A stretch of DNA of 64,000 nt. Origin: Actinocrispum wychmicini. GTDB lineage: Bacteria > Actinomycetota > Actinomycetes > Mycobacteriales > Pseudonocardiaceae. The notes beneath the pieces are model-generated. The model did not search any database and had not been told where the DNA came from. It was given only the letters and a program-made list of their open reading frames with translations. The DNA lies in NCBI RefSeq assembly GCF_004345645.1, contig NZ_SLWS01000001.1, forward strand, positions 310,001 through 374,000. The letters are read 5' to 3'. This document shows, piece after piece, positions 18,003-27,515 of this stretch; the first letter of the stretch is position 1, and the number at the start of each line of letters is the position of its first letter. The translations under genes and the position numbers were made by a program.

Positions 18003-19817
18003 TTACCGACGATGCCTGCCGTCCGCGAGTCGAGCGCGTTCCTCGGCCGTACCGAACCGCGCGACGTCACGGTCGCGGATGAATCCGAGCGGGTCGGGCG
18101 CGTGCATCCGCAACAGGGTTTGGCCGGTGTCCGCCGGCTGCCGCCGGTGCGTGGCCTTGCTGACCAGCAGAACCACCAGGAACGCGACCGGCACGGTGAT
18201 CAACGCGGGCTGGCGGACGAAACCCGGTGCCCAGTCGCCGGTGTACCGGCTCACCACGTCCAGCACGATCGCCGAGAGCACCAGGCCACCGCCGACGATC
18301 ATCCCCGCGCCCGCACCCACCCAGGTCAACTTGCGCCACCAGATGCCGAGCACCAGCACCGGGCAGAACGTGGACGCGGCCAGCGCGAACGTGACCCCGA
18401 TGGTCAGCGACACGTCGTTGGGCCGCAACACGATCGCCAGGGCCAGCGGGACCGTCCCGGCGAGCAGCGCGGCCCACCGGAAGTCGCGGACCCGACCGGG
18501 CAGGACGTCCGTCGACAGCACCCCGGACACGCTCACCACCAGACCCGACGACGTGGAGAGGAAAGCCGCGAACGCGCCGGCCGACGTCACCGCGCCGAGG
18601 ATCTCGCCGGCCACCCCGGGCACGATCTTCTGCGGTAACGCCAGGACCGCCGCGTCGGTCTTGCCCGTCACGAGCAGCTCCGGCACGTAGATCCGGGACA
18701 GCGCGCCCAACAGGATCGGGAAGATGTAGAACAACGCCAGCAACAACATCACGTGCAGGGTGGTCCGACGCGCGGCTTTGCCGTCCGGGTTGGTGTAGAA
18801 GCGGACGAGCACGTGCGGCAGGCCCATGGTGCCCAGGAACGTGGCGAAGATCAACGAGTACGTGCTGAACAGGTCGCTTGAGCCGTTCGGATTCGGCTTC
18901 ATCCACAAGCTGTTCTCCGCGGGCGCGCCGACCACCACCGGCACGACTGCGTTCTTCGGGAACGTCAAAGTGGTGCCGGCGTCGACAGTCACCTGACTGC
19001 CCGCGGTCTTCCAGATGACCTCGCCATGCGCCGGGGCGCCGCCGACCGATCCGTCGGCCTTCAGCGCCACATCCGACTTGATCTGCAACGTCACCGGGGT
19101 CTCGACGTGAACCGTGGTGTCCTCGGTGAACGTCGGCGGCATCTGCGCGCTCAACCTCGTCGTCTCACTGCGCGCGCCGGCGCCGCCGTGGCCGATGAAC
19201 AAGGCACACAGGATGAACGTGGGCGCGGCGATCGCGAACAGCTTCAACCAGTACTGGAACGCCTGCACGACAGTGATCGCGCGCATGCCGCCGCCGAAGA
19301 CGTTCACCACGACCACGACCACGACCAGCACCATGCCGACCCACGACGGCACCGGCATGATCCGGGCGATCAACAGGCCCGCGCTTTGCAGCTGCGGCAA
19401 CAGGTACAGGACGCCGATCAGGATCACGACGGCGGTGGCGAGCTTGCGCAGCCCGGACGACCCCAGCCGCGCCTCGACGAAGTCCGGCAAGGTGTACGCG
19501 CCTGACCGGCGCAGCGGCGCGGCCACGAACAGCATCAACGCCAGATACCCGGCGGTGAACCCGATCGGGTACCACAGCGCGTCCACGCCGTCCTTGAGCA
19601 CGAGCCCGGCGACACCGAGGAACGACGCGGCCGACAAGTACTCGCCGGACACCGCGGCGGCGTTGCGGCGCGAGCGGACCGTGCGGCGCGCGACCAGGAA
19701 GTCCCGGGTCGTGCTGGCCATGCGTGAGCTGCGGTAACCGATGTAGAACGTGACCACGGCGACCAGCAGGATGGCGCAGACCGCCCACAGGTTCAGCGCA
19801 ACGGCTGTGCCATCCAC
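18003..19817 (-). CDS. sodium/solute symporter with large extracytoplasmic insert
   Basis: A transporter of about 604 residues from the same SSS subfamily as ActP (RRNAAAVSGEYLSAASFLGVAGL; FLGTMGLPHVLVRFYTNPDGKAARRTT). Between membrane helices it carries a soluble insert of roughly 110 residues rich in Thr and Val, longer than in the first copy. The GTG at 19817 lies just before the first helix and has AAGG upstream. The gene ends a series on the minus strand made of a LytS-like kinase, an S49 protease, a LytTR regulator and a small membrane protein, which suggests control by that system. The solute is probably a short carboxylate. Confidence 0.88.
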   Translation of the reverse strand: MDGTAVALNLWAVCAILLVAVVTFYIGYRSSRMASTTRDFLVARRTVRSRRNAAAVSGEYLSAASFLGVAGLVLKDGVDALWYPIGFTAGYLALMLFVAAPLRRSGAYTLPDFVEARLGSSGLRKLATAVVILIGVLYLLPQLQSAGLLIARIMPVPSWVGMVLVVVVVVVNVFGGGMRAITVVQAFQYWLKLFAIAAPTFILCALFIGHGGAGARSETTRLSAQMPPTFTEDTTVHVETPVTLQIKSDVALKADGSVGGAPAHGEVIWKTAGSQVTVDAGTTLTFPKNAVVPVVVGAPAENSLWMKPNPNGSSDLFSTYSLIFATFLGTMGLPHVLVRFYTNPDGKAARRTTLHVMLLLALFYIFPILLGALSRIYVPELLVTGKTDAAVLALPQKIVPGVAGEILGAVTSAGAFAAFLSTSSGLVVSVSGVLSTDVLPGRVRDFRWAALLAGTVPLALAIVLRPNDVSLTIGVTFALAASTFCPVLVLGIWWRKLTWVGAGAGMIVGGGLVLSAIVLDVVSRYTGDWAPGFVRQPALITVPVAFLVVLLVSKATHRRQPADTGQTLLRMHAPDPLGFIRDRDVARFGTAEERARLADGRHRR

Positions 19818-19833
19818 CGTGAAAACCCTTCGG

Positions 19834-20256
19834 CTACTTCTCGACCATGTCGACGAAGTCCCGCTCGTGCCGTTCGGCCAGCACGTTGTACCAGTATCCA
19901 ATGCCGAACAACACCGGGAACGGGACGACCCCCAGAAGCAGCCACGGTAACCGGACCCCGGCGAGCGTCACGTCCGCCATCCCCGGGATGAGGAAGAACA
20001 ACACGGGCAGGCCGCACAGCAGGACCACGGCGAGCGCACCCAACCGGACCGCGGTCCACAGCTGGATCCGGATGAACCCACGGACCAGCTCCTCGCCGTA
20101 GCTGGTCTGTTCCTCCAGCTCGACAACAGTGCGTAGGACGGTGACCGGCGCCCGCGAGTCGGCGAGGATGACCCGTTTCCGGCGCGGCGGCGGCCCGGGA
20201 GTGGCGCCGTTCTCCTCCGCGCGGCCCGGACCCGTTCCGGCCGAATGCCTGCTCAC
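19834..20256 (-). CDS. small two-helix membrane protein beside SSS symporter
   Basis: A 140-residue protein with a charged, Pro-rich N-terminus and two membrane segments (LGALAVVLLCGLPVLFFLIPG and LPWLLLGVVPFPVLFGIGYWYNVLA), ending ERHERDFVDMVEK. No named family is recognised with confidence. Its size, topology and place 16 bp before the symporter mirror the DUF485-ActP pair next door, so it is probably the small partner of the second symporter. Confidence 0.8.
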   Translation of the reverse strand: MSRHSAGTGPGRAEENGATPGPPPRRKRVILADSRAPVTVLRTVVELEEQTSYGEELVRGFIRIQLWTAVRLGALAVVLLCGLPVLFFLIPGMADVTLAGVRLPWLLLGVVPFPVLFGIGYWYNVLAERHERDFVDMVEK

Positions 20257-20278
20257 AAATCACCTGATCGGGTCATCG

Positions 20279-21133
20279 CTAGCCGCCGAACCCACTGCGC
20301 GGCGACCGGACCAGCTTGTCCTTCAGCTCACGCGTGTGCCGGCGGCTGACCGGCAGCTCCTTCTCCTCGCTGCCGATCACCACGGTGTAGCCGGACGCGC
20401 CCATCCGCAGCTCGGTGATCAGGTTCAACGGCACCAGGTACGACCGGTGGATCCGGACGAACCCGACCTTGCCCCACCGCTCCTCCAGCTGCGCCAACGG
20501 AATCCGAACCAGGTGCGAGCCGTCCGAGGTGTACAGCCTGGCGTAGTCGCCCTGCGCCTCCACCCAGCGCACCGAGTTGCGGGCGACGAGCTTGGTCGTG
20601 CCGGCCAGCTCGACCGGGATCACCTCGTCGTCGCGCGACTCCGCCGCGGCCACACCGCCGACCTGCGTCGCCGTCTGTGTGGGGGCGGCGGAGCGCAGCT
20701 TCAACACGACACGCTCGATCGCCTTGTCCACGCGCTGCTGGTCGTTGAGCGGCTTGAGCAGGTAGTCCACCGCGCCCAGCTCGAAGGCGTGCACGGCCTC
20801 GTCCCCGCCGACACCGGTGACGAACACCAAGCACGGTGGCGGGCTGAACTCCGCGAGCACTCTGGCCATCTCCATGCCGGTCAGGCCGGGCATGTTGATG
20901 TCGCAGAACACGGCGTCCACCGCGGGCATCCCGGCCTTGCGGCGGGCCACCAGCTCCTCGTCGCTGCCGGACAGCACCCGCAGGGCCTCGGCCGCGTCGA
21001 AGGCCGTCAGGATTTTGCGAACGTGCCGGTTGTTCTCCAGCCGCTCGGTGATCATGTCTATGCCGGCTTTCTCGTCGTCCACGCAGAGGACGACCAGCCC
21101 GGCGGCGCTCTCAATAGTCACGGTGGTCAGCAT
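20279..21133 (-). CDS. LytTR-family response regulator
   Basis: A 284-residue regulator. The receiver domain covers about residues 14-140, with the acidic pair in CVDDE, phospho-acceptor Asp78 (FCDINMPG) and the conserved Lys in YLLKPLND. A C-terminal LytTR DNA-binding domain covers about 175-280 (VARNSVRWVEAQGDYARLYTSDGSHLVRIPLAQLEERW ... FVRIHRSYLVPL). LytTR proteins bind direct repeats of about 9 bp. The cognate kinase is the LytS-like protein encoded two genes upstream, with an S49 protease gene between. Confidence 0.93.
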   Translation of the reverse strand: MLTTVTIESAAGLVVLCVDDEKAGIDMITERLENNRHVRKILTAFDAAEALRVLSGSDEELVARRKAGMPAVDAVFCDINMPGLTGMEMARVLAEFSPPPCLVFVTGVGGDEAVHAFELGAVDYLLKPLNDQQRVDKAIERVVLKLRSAAPTQTATQVGGVAAAESRDDEVIPVELAGTTKLVARNSVRWVEAQGDYARLYTSDGSHLVRIPLAQLEERWGKVGFVRIHRSYLVPLNLITELRMGASGYTVVIGSEEKELPVSRRHTRELKDKLVRSPRSGFGG

Positions 21134-21199
21134 TTTGCCTACCTCACCACCTCGATGTCCACGGCCATGCGTACCAACACCCTGTGGAGTGAAGGGGGG

Positions 21200-22066
21200 T
21201 CACAGTCCGAACCTGGACCAGGTCGCCCGATTCTCGACCGCCTGAATCGCGGCGCCGAGAAGTCCGGCGCCCATTCCGCCGCCGACGCCGAGCCGGGCGA
21301 GCAGTGGCCGGCGGGGTTCCGCGACGGCTATCTCCGCGTCCGGAAAGCGCTCGGCCAGCACGCCGCGCAACGTGCCGAGGCCGTCGACCAATCCGCGCTT
21401 GACCGCGGTCGCACCTGTCCACACCTCGCCGCTGAACAGGTCCTCGTGATCCTTGTTGAGCTTGTCACCTCGGCGTTCGGTGACCCAGGCGACGAACTGG
21501 TCGTGCAGTTCGCCCTGCAGGCCGCCCAACCATTCCACGTCTTCCGCCTTCTCGGCCAGGAACGGGTCCAGCCGCAGTTTGTTCGTTCCGGCGGTGTGCA
21601 CCCGGCGTTCCACCCCGACCCGCTCGATCAGCCCGGACAGGCCGAAGCCCGCGCTGATCACGCCGATCGAGCCGACGAGCGAGGTGCTGTGCGCGTAGAT
21701 CTCGTCGGCCGCGCACGCCAGCCAGTATCCGCCGGACGCGGCCACGTCCTCGCAGAACGCGATCACCGGGACGTTCTTGCGGCCGGCGAGCTGCCGGATC
21801 CGTTCGGCCACCAGCGCGGACTGGGTCGGCGCGCCGCCGGGCGAGTTCACCGCCAGCGCGACGGCGACCAGCCGTTCGTGCTCGAACGCCCTGGTCAGCG
21901 CCGACTCGACCGAGTTCAGGTTGATCGCCCCACGGCCGATCGGCGACGGGGTCGGGGTGATCACGCCGTGCAGCCTGACCACGGCCACCACGGGTTTCCT
22001 GTCGATCCGGTCCCCCAGTCCCGGCAGCCGGGACATCAACTTGTCGGTCATGCCACTCATGGACAT
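21200..22066 (-). CDS. S49 family serine protease (SppA/SohB-like)
   Basis: A 288-residue peptidase without a visible membrane anchor, so probably cytoplasmic or peripheral. The S49 catalytic Ser-Lys pair is present: Ser111 in VAASGGYWLA and Lys163 in AGTNKLRLDPF. The LAVNSPGGAP loop and the SLVGSIGVI segment are also typical. Family members degrade signal-peptide remnants or small membrane proteins. It sits between a sensor kinase (6 bp away) and its LytTR regulator, an unusual placement that hints at a link to the signalling pathway. Confidence 0.9.
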   Translation of the reverse strand: MSMSGMTDKLMSRLPGLGDRIDRKPVVAVVRLHGVITPTPSPIGRGAINLNSVESALTRAFEHERLVAVALAVNSPGGAPTQSALVAERIRQLAGRKNVPVIAFCEDVAASGGYWLACAADEIYAHSTSLVGSIGVISAGFGLSGLIERVGVERRVHTAGTNKLRLDPFLAEKAEDVEWLGGLQGELHDQFVAWVTERRGDKLNKDHEDLFSGEVWTGATAVKRGLVDGLGTLRGVLAERFPDAEIAVAEPRRPLLARLGVGGGMGAGLLGAAIQAVENRATWSRFGL

Positions 22067-22071
22067 GAACT

Positions 22072-23355
22072 CTACGGACTCGGTGCGTGGCCGTTGGTCG
22101 ACTGCGACCCGGGGGCCGGCGCGAACTCGTCGAAGTCCTCGTCCGGGCTGGAGTAGTCGGGCAGCGCCGGCCGGACACCCGGGTACGACTTCGGCACCCG
22201 CAGGATGACCTTCATGCCCGCGCCGGGCGCGGTCTCGACCATCAGCGCGTACTCGTCGCCGAACACCGAGCGCATCCGTTGGTTGATGTTGCCGATGCCC
22301 ACGTGCGAGCCGGTCTTGTGGGCGTCCCGCAGGTCGGCGAAGAGCCGGTCGGCGTCCATGCCGACGCCGTCGTCCTCCACGCTGATCAGGGCTTCCGAAC
22401 CGTTGTCCTGGGCGATCACGGTGACCGTGCCGCCGCCGGGCTTGCGAGCGACGCCGTGCCGGACCGCGTTCTCCACCAACGGCTGCAGCACGAGGAACGG
22501 CACGGCCACGCCGAGCACCTCGGGCGCGATCTTCAGCCGGACGCTGAGTCGCTCTCGGTAGCGGGCGCTCTCGATCGTGAGATACCGGTCGATGTTGCGG
22601 AGTTCCTCGGACAAGGTGGTGAAGAAGCCGGACGAGCGGAACGAGTACCTCGTGAAGTCGGCGAAGTCCTGCACCAGGTCACGGGCCTGTTCCGGGTCGG
22701 TGCGGATCAGCGACGAGATGGTGTTCAACGCGTTGTAGACGAAGTGCGGCGAGATCTGCGCGCGCAGCGCGCGGGCCTCGGCCTGGGCGAGCTGCTGCTT
22801 GGCCTCGTCGAGTTTGGCCAGCTCCAGCTGGATGCAGACGAACTTGGCGACCTCGTCGGCCATCCGCATCAGCCGGCCCGAGTTCACGCCACCGACCACG
22901 ATCAGCGCGCCTTCGACCGTGCCCTCGACGATCAACGGGACGATGACGGCCGTGCGCATCGGGCAGCTGCCGCGCCGGCTGCACGGCAGGTTCTCGTGCT
23001 GGATGTGCTCACGCTGGCCGCGCGAAACGGCCGCCACGATGGCGTCGGCGAGGTCCTGGTAGTGGTGGTTCGCCTGCCCGTCCCACGACAGCAGGGCGCC
23101 GTTGGCGTCGCTCAGCCCGACGGCCACGCATTTGAGCAGCTCGACCAGATGCTTGACGGTCTGGTCGGCGGACTCCTCGGTCAGCCCGCCACGAAGCTCG
23201 GGCGCCGCCTTGGACAGCCGCTGGATCGCGTCCAGCTGCGCTTCGTCCACCGAGGTGCTCACCCGCCGTGTCCGGCACAGGAAGACGAACAGCCCGAGCA
23301 CGGCGAGTGTCGCGATAGCCCCAAGGACGACGCGCTCGGTCAGGAACTGGACCAC
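22072..23355 (-). CDS. LytS-type sensor histidine kinase
   Basis: A 427-residue kinase with a single N-terminal membrane helix (residues about 8-27), a GAF-like sensor region at about 60-175 and the His_kinase motif QISPHFVYNALNTISSLIR, where His204 is phosphorylated. The ATPase domain has LVENAVRHG and EDDGVGM. The GAF region contains CSRRGSC, two cysteines that could bind metal or sense redox. It pairs with the LytTR regulator downstream and resembles systems that control transport of pyruvate or acetate-like compounds in other bacteria. Confidence 0.9.
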   Translation of the reverse strand: MVQFLTERVVLGAIATLAVLGLFVFLCRTRRVSTSVDEAQLDAIQRLSKAAPELRGGLTEESADQTVKHLVELLKCVAVGLSDANGALLSWDGQANHHYQDLADAIVAAVSRGQREHIQHENLPCSRRGSCPMRTAVIVPLIVEGTVEGALIVVGGVNSGRLMRMADEVAKFVCIQLELAKLDEAKQQLAQAEARALRAQISPHFVYNALNTISSLIRTDPEQARDLVQDFADFTRYSFRSSGFFTTLSEELRNIDRYLTIESARYRERLSVRLKIAPEVLGVAVPFLVLQPLVENAVRHGVARKPGGGTVTVIAQDNGSEALISVEDDGVGMDADRLFADLRDAHKTGSHVGIGNINQRMRSVFGDEYALMVETAPGAGMKVILRVPKSYPGVRPALPDYSSPDEDFDEFAPAPGSQSTNGHAPSP

Positions 23356-23445
23356 TTGTCAATGCTCTGGCACTCGGTAATCACAAGCAAGCTTTGCGGT
23401 TACTTTAGTAGACATCGGATGAATCGGTGCGGCAGGGTGGGCGCT

Positions 23446-24177
23446 GTGCCGACCGAGCGACAGACCAGGCGCGTCGCCCTGTTCGCGACGTGCCTGACCG
23501 ACACGTTCTACCCCGACACCGCCCGCGCGGTCGTCCGGTTGCTTGAACGCCTCGGGTGTTCCGTGGCGTTCCCGCTGGCCCAGACGTGCTGCGGCCAGAT
23601 GCACTACAACACCGGTTACCACGATCGGGCCAAGCCGCTCGCCAGGCACACGGCCACCACGTTCGCGGGATACGACGCGGTGGTGATGCCGTCCGGGTCG
23701 TGCGCGGGGATGGTCCGGCACGTGTACCCGTCGCTCGGCGTGCGAGTGCCGGCGTACGAGCTGGCCGAATTTCTCGTGGACGTGCTCGGGGTGGAGGACG
23801 TCGGGGCATATTTCCCGCATCGGGTGACGTATCACCCGACATGTCACTCGCTGCGAATGCTCGGCGTCGGCGACAAGCCGCTGCGGCTGTTGCGCGCCGT
23901 GCGTGGGCTTGAGCTGGTCGAACTCCCGGCGGCGTCGACGTGCTGCGGCTTCGGCGGGACGTTCGCGCTGAAGAACGCGGACGTGTCCGCGGCGATGCTC
24001 GCCGACAAGATGACCGCGGTGCTGGAGACATCGGCCGACGTGCTGACCGCCGGCGACAACTCGTGCCTGATGCACATCGGCGGCGGGCTGTCCCGGCTCG
24101 GGACCGAGGTCCGTCCGCTGCATTTGGCGGAGATCCTGGCGAGCACGGAGGAGGAGCCATGGGTCGCAACCCGGTGA
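23446..24177 (+). CDS. lutA: lactate utilisation protein A, CCG-domain subunit
   Basis: A protein of about 243 residues with two cysteine-rich (CCG) domains: TCCGQMHYNTGY with its upstream Cys in FATCLTD, and STCCGFGGTFALKN with the upstream CHS. These bind iron-sulfur or flavin-linked centres in the LutABC complex that oxidises L-lactate to pyruvate. The GTG at 23446 is chosen because LutA proteins normally begin a few residues before VALFATCLTDTFYPD; an ATG at 23419 in the same frame is an alternative. First gene of lutABC, divergent from the LytS-like kinase. Confidence 0.9.
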   Translation: MPTERQTRRVALFATCLTDTFYPDTARAVVRLLERLGCSVAFPLAQTCCGQMHYNTGYHDRAKPLARHTATTFAGYDAVVMPSGSCAGMVRHVYPSLGVRVPAYELAEFLVDVLGVEDVGAYFPHRVTYHPTCHSLRMLGVGDKPLRLLRAVRGLELVELPAASTCCGFGGTFALKNADVSAAMLADKMTAVLETSADVLTAGDNSCLMHIGGGLSRLGTEVRPLHLAEILASTEEEPWVATR

Positions 24178-25586
24178 CCTGGCTGGGCAGCCCGACGTTC
24201 CCGACCGCCGCGAAGACCGCGCTGGCCGACGACCAGCTCCGCCGCAACCTCAAGCACGCCACCACGCTGATCCGCGACAAGCGCGCCGGGGCCGTCGCCG
24301 AACTGCCGGACTGGGAGGAGCTGCGGCTGGCCGGCGAGGCGATCAAGGACGACGTCCTGACCAATTTGGACACTTACCTGCTGCGGCTGGAGGAGTCGGT
24401 GACCGCCCGCGGCGGCGTGGTCCACTGGGCCGCCGACGCCGACGAGGCCAACGAGATCGTGCTGCGGCTGACCCGCGAGGCCGGCGCGACCGAGGTGGTG
24501 AAGGTCAAGTCGATGGCCACCGCCGAGATCGGCCTGAACGAGGCGTTGGCAGCCGGCGGTGTGCACGCGATCGAGACGGACCTGGCCGAGCTGATCGTGC
24601 AGCTCGGCGACGACCGGCCGTCGCACATCCTCGTGCCCGCGATCCACAAGAACCGCACGGAGATCCGCGACATCTTCCGGTCCCGTATGCCGAACGCCGC
24701 CGGTCTGAGCGACACGCCGACCGAACTGGCCGAAGCGGCCCGGAAGTACCTGCGGCAGAAGTTCCTGTCCGCGCGCGTCGCCGTCTCCGGCGCGAACTTC
24801 GGTGTCGCGTCGACCGGCTCGATCGTGGTCGTGGAGTCCGAGGGCAACGGTCGGATGTGCCTGACCCTGCCGGCGACGCTGATCACCGTGATGGGCATCG
24901 AGAAGCTCGTGCCCACCTGGGCCGACCTGGAGGTGTTCCTGCAGTTGCTGCCGCGGTCGTCCACCGCGGAACGGATGAATCCGTACACGTCCGTGTGGTC
25001 CGGGGTGACGCCCGGTGACGGGCCGTCCGCGTTCCACCTGATCCTGCTGGACAACGGCCGCACCCGAACCCTGGCCTCCCAGGTGGGCCGGCAGGCGTTG
25101 CGGTGCATCCGGTGCTCGGCCTGCCTGAACGTGTGCCCGGTGTACGAGCGGACCGGCGGCCAGGCGTACGGCTCGGTGTACCCCGGCCCGATCGGCGCGA
25201 TCCTCGCGCCTCAACTCGGCGGCGACATGCGCGACAAGCACGCGGCCTCGCTGCCGTTCGCCTCGTCGCTGTGCGGCGCGTGTTTCGAAGTCTGCCCGGT
25301 CCGGATCGACATCCCGGAAGTGTTGGTGCACCTGCGTTCCGAGGCGGTCGCGGCGAAGAGCCGGGTCAGCCCGGAGGCGGTGGCGATGGCGGCGATGGCC
25401 TGGGTGATGGCCGGCCCGCGCCGGTTCCACGTGGCCCAGCGCCTGGCCACCGCCGGCCGCCTGTTGGCGCGCAACGGGAAGATCCGCAAGCTGCCGTTCG
25501 CCGGTGCACAGTGGACGGACAGCCGCGACCTGCCGGCGCCCGCGAAGGAGTCGTTCAGTGCCTGGTGGAGGCGAACCCGTGGCTGA
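24159..25586 (+). CDS. lutB: lactate utilisation iron-sulfur protein B
   Basis: A 475-residue protein, the ferredoxin-like subunit of the lactate-oxidising LutABC complex. The N-terminal LUD domain is followed by two [4Fe-4S] motifs, CIRCSACLNVCPVYE and CGACFEVCPVRIDIPE, and a C-terminal helical region. The ATG, preceded by gaggaggag, overlaps the end of lutA by 19 bp. Confidence 0.93.
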   Translation: MGRNPVTWLGSPTFPTAAKTALADDQLRRNLKHATTLIRDKRAGAVAELPDWEELRLAGEAIKDDVLTNLDTYLLRLEESVTARGGVVHWAADADEANEIVLRLTREAGATEVVKVKSMATAEIGLNEALAAGGVHAIETDLAELIVQLGDDRPSHILVPAIHKNRTEIRDIFRSRMPNAAGLSDTPTELAEAARKYLRQKFLSARVAVSGANFGVASTGSIVVVESEGNGRMCLTLPATLITVMGIEKLVPTWADLEVFLQLLPRSSTAERMNPYTSVWSGVTPGDGPSAFHLILLDNGRTRTLASQVGRQALRCIRCSACLNVCPVYERTGGQAYGSVYPGPIGAILAPQLGGDMRDKHAASLPFASSLCGACFEVCPVRIDIPEVLVHLRSEAVAAKSRVSPEAVAMAAMAWVMAGPRRFHVAQRLATAGRLLARNGKIRKLPFAGAQWTDSRDLPAPAKESFSAWWRRTRG

Positions 25587-26172
25587 CGCCAAGGCGGAGA
25601 TCCTCCGCCGGATCCGAACCGCGCTGGCCGACCGCCCGAGCGCGCCGCCCATCCCCCGGGACTACCAACGGTCGCGGCCGTTCCCGTCCGTCCTCGACCT
25701 GTTCGCCGAACGCGTCGCCGACTACCGCGCGGTCGTCCGCCGGGTTGACGACGTGCCGGCAGCCATCCGGGATTCCTTGTCCGGCAAGCGGATCGTCGCA
25801 CCGGACCTGCCCGGCGACTGGCTCGTCCCGGAAGTCACCTGGCTGCGCGAGCCACTGTCGGTCAGCGATCTGGACTCCGCCGACGGAGTCCTCACCGGCT
25901 GCGCGGTCGGCATCGCCGAGACCGGCACCATCGTGCTCGACGCTGGCCTCACCCAGGGCCGCCGCGCGCTGACCCTGCTCCCCGACCACCACCTGTGCGT
26001 GGTCCGCGCGGACCAGATCGTCGGCACGGTCCCCGAAGCCCTCGAACGTCTCGACCCGCACCGCCCGCTGACGTTCATCAGCGGCCCGTCCGCCACCAGC
26101 GACATCGAGATGGACCGGGTGGAAGGCGTCCACGGCCCGCGCAACCTCGAAGTCCTGATAGTTCCAGGCTGA
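25579..26172 (+). CDS. lutC: lactate utilisation protein C (LUD domain)
   Basis: A 197-residue LUD-domain protein, third subunit of LutABC. It carries the family segment GCAVGIAETGTIVLDAG and LLPDHHLCVVRADQIVGTVPEAL, and ends with ISGPSATSDIEMDRVEGVHGPRNLEVLIV. The GTG at 25579 is preceded by ggagg and overlaps lutB by 8 bp; a GTG at 25558, with AAGGAG upstream, would add seven residues. Only 7 bp separate its end from the convergent DNA glycosylase gene. Confidence 0.9.
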   Translation: MADAKAEILRRIRTALADRPSAPPIPRDYQRSRPFPSVLDLFAERVADYRAVVRRVDDVPAAIRDSLSGKRIVAPDLPGDWLVPEVTWLREPLSVSDLDSADGVLTGCAVGIAETGTIVLDAGLTQGRRALTLLPDHHLCVVRADQIVGTVPEALERLDPHRPLTFISGPSATSDIEMDRVEGVHGPRNLEVLIVPG

Positions 26173-26179
26173 GGCCGGC

Positions 26180-27044
26180 CTACCTGAGCAGGCGCGACAT
26201 CCGGCGGTCGGCCAGCGGCTTGCCACCGGTCTGGCACGTCGGGCAGTACTGGAACGCCTTCTCGGCGAACGAGACCTCCCGGACCGTGTCGCCGCACACC
26301 GGGCACGGCATCCCCGTACGGCCGTGCACCCGCAGGCCAGAGCGTTTCTCGCCCTTGAGCCGCGCGGCGGCCTGACCGACCGAGCGCGAAACAGCGTCGG
26401 TCAGTACCGACTGCATGGCCGCGTGCAACGCGTCCAAAGCGGGGTCGGCGAGCTTCCCCGCGGTCGCGTACGGCGAGAGTTTCGCGGTGTGCAGGATCTC
26501 GTCGGAGTACGCGTTGCCGACGCCGGAGATCAGCCGTTGATCCGTGAGGGCGTTCTTCAGCCGCTCGGTCCGGCCGGCGAGCAGGTCGGCGAGGGCGTCC
26601 CGGGTGAGCGACAGGGCGTCCGGCCCCAGCGACACGATCTGGGGAATCTGCCGCACGTCCGACACGATCCAGACCGCCAGGCCTTTCTTCGTGCCTGCCT
26701 CGGTCAGGTCGAACCCAGGCCCCTCCCCGGGCGGGCCGAGATGAACCCGCAGGGCCAACGGCCCCTTCCCCGGCTTCGGCGGCGTCGCGCCCATCGTGTC
26801 CGCCCACCGCAGCCAGCCGGCTCGGGCCAGGTGCACGACCAGATGCAGGCCGTCGCAGTCCATGTCCAGGTACTTGCCGTACCGGCCGGCACCGGTCACG
26901 GTCCGACCGTGCAACTCCGTCCACGGCGGACTGGCGGTCTTCAGGACCTGCAGCGACGCCACATCGACCCGCGCCACCGTGCGGCCCACGGCGTACTCGC
27001 GCAGGTGGTGGGCGAGCGCCTCGACTTCAGGTAGTTCTGGCACA
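26180..27044 (-). CDS. formamidopyrimidine-DNA glycosylase family (Fpg/Nei) protein
   Basis: A 287-residue base-excision repair glycosylase/AP lyase. The GTG start yields (M)PELPEVEAL, with the catalytic Pro2 and Glu3. The helix-two-turn-helix is LISGVGNAYSDEILHTAKLSP, and the C-terminal zinc finger has two Cys pairs (CPVCGD and CPTCQTGGKP). Whether it prefers oxidised purines (Fpg) or pyrimidines (Nei) is not clear from sequence. Confidence 0.92.
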
Positions 27045-27074
27045 CGGACAGTCTCACCCGGGCCGGGTCGTGTG

Positions 27075-27515
27075 TCACTCCACGGGATGCAGCGGGCCGT
27101 CGAAGCCCGGCATGTCCTCCGTCTGGATGTTCTTCGCGACCTTGGCGATCTCCGTGCGCACGTTGAACATGCCGCGGACGGTGCCGACCCACTTCTCGAT
27201 CGGGGCCTCCGGCGTGCCGTCCCCCGTCTCGGCGACGAGCTTCCATGGCCGCCGCAGCGCCCAGCGGGCCGGGAAGAACAGGAAGAGCAGCAGCAGCGCG
27301 AGCACGACCCACGCCGGCACGCTGACGTCATGCGGGGTCCAGATGACGAGCACAGCCGACAGCGCGACGAGCAGCGTGAGCATGACGATTCCGGGGCCGT
27401 AACCGGCGCTGACGTCGTGCTCGAAGTCGTCCATCGTGACCGGCTTGCGCCCCCACTCAAGGTCTCCGCGAACGGTCCACATCCGGCCGTTCACACTACG
27501 AACCAGGCGCGTCAT
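27075..27515 (-). CDS. small two-helix membrane protein, conserved in actinomycetes
   Basis: A 146-residue protein with the start MTRLVRSVNGRMWTVRG supported by gaaggagg. Two adjacent membrane segments (GIVMLTLLVALSAVLVIWTP and VPAWVVLALLLLFLFFPARWAL) are followed by a soluble tail ending MPGFDGPLHPVE. It looks like a conserved actinobacterial family, possibly the one labelled DUF983, but no function is known. Neighbours give no clue. Confidence 0.75.
   Translation of the reverse strand: MTRLVRSVNGRMWTVRGDLEWGRKPVTMDDFEHDVSAGYGPGIVMLTLLVALSAVLVIWTPHDVSVPAWVVLALLLLFLFFPARWALRRPWKLVAETGDGTPEAPIEKWVGTVRGMFNVRTEIAKVAKNIQTEDMPGFDGPLHPVE

Noticed and set aside
22087..23400. Upstream extension of the lutA frame through the kinase region
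   Set aside because: It is antisense to a well-defined histidine kinase; LutA proteins begin near 23446.
23380..23418. GCAAGCTTTGC in the lutA promoter region as an operator
   Set aside because: Arms of only four bases and no second copy; could be chance.
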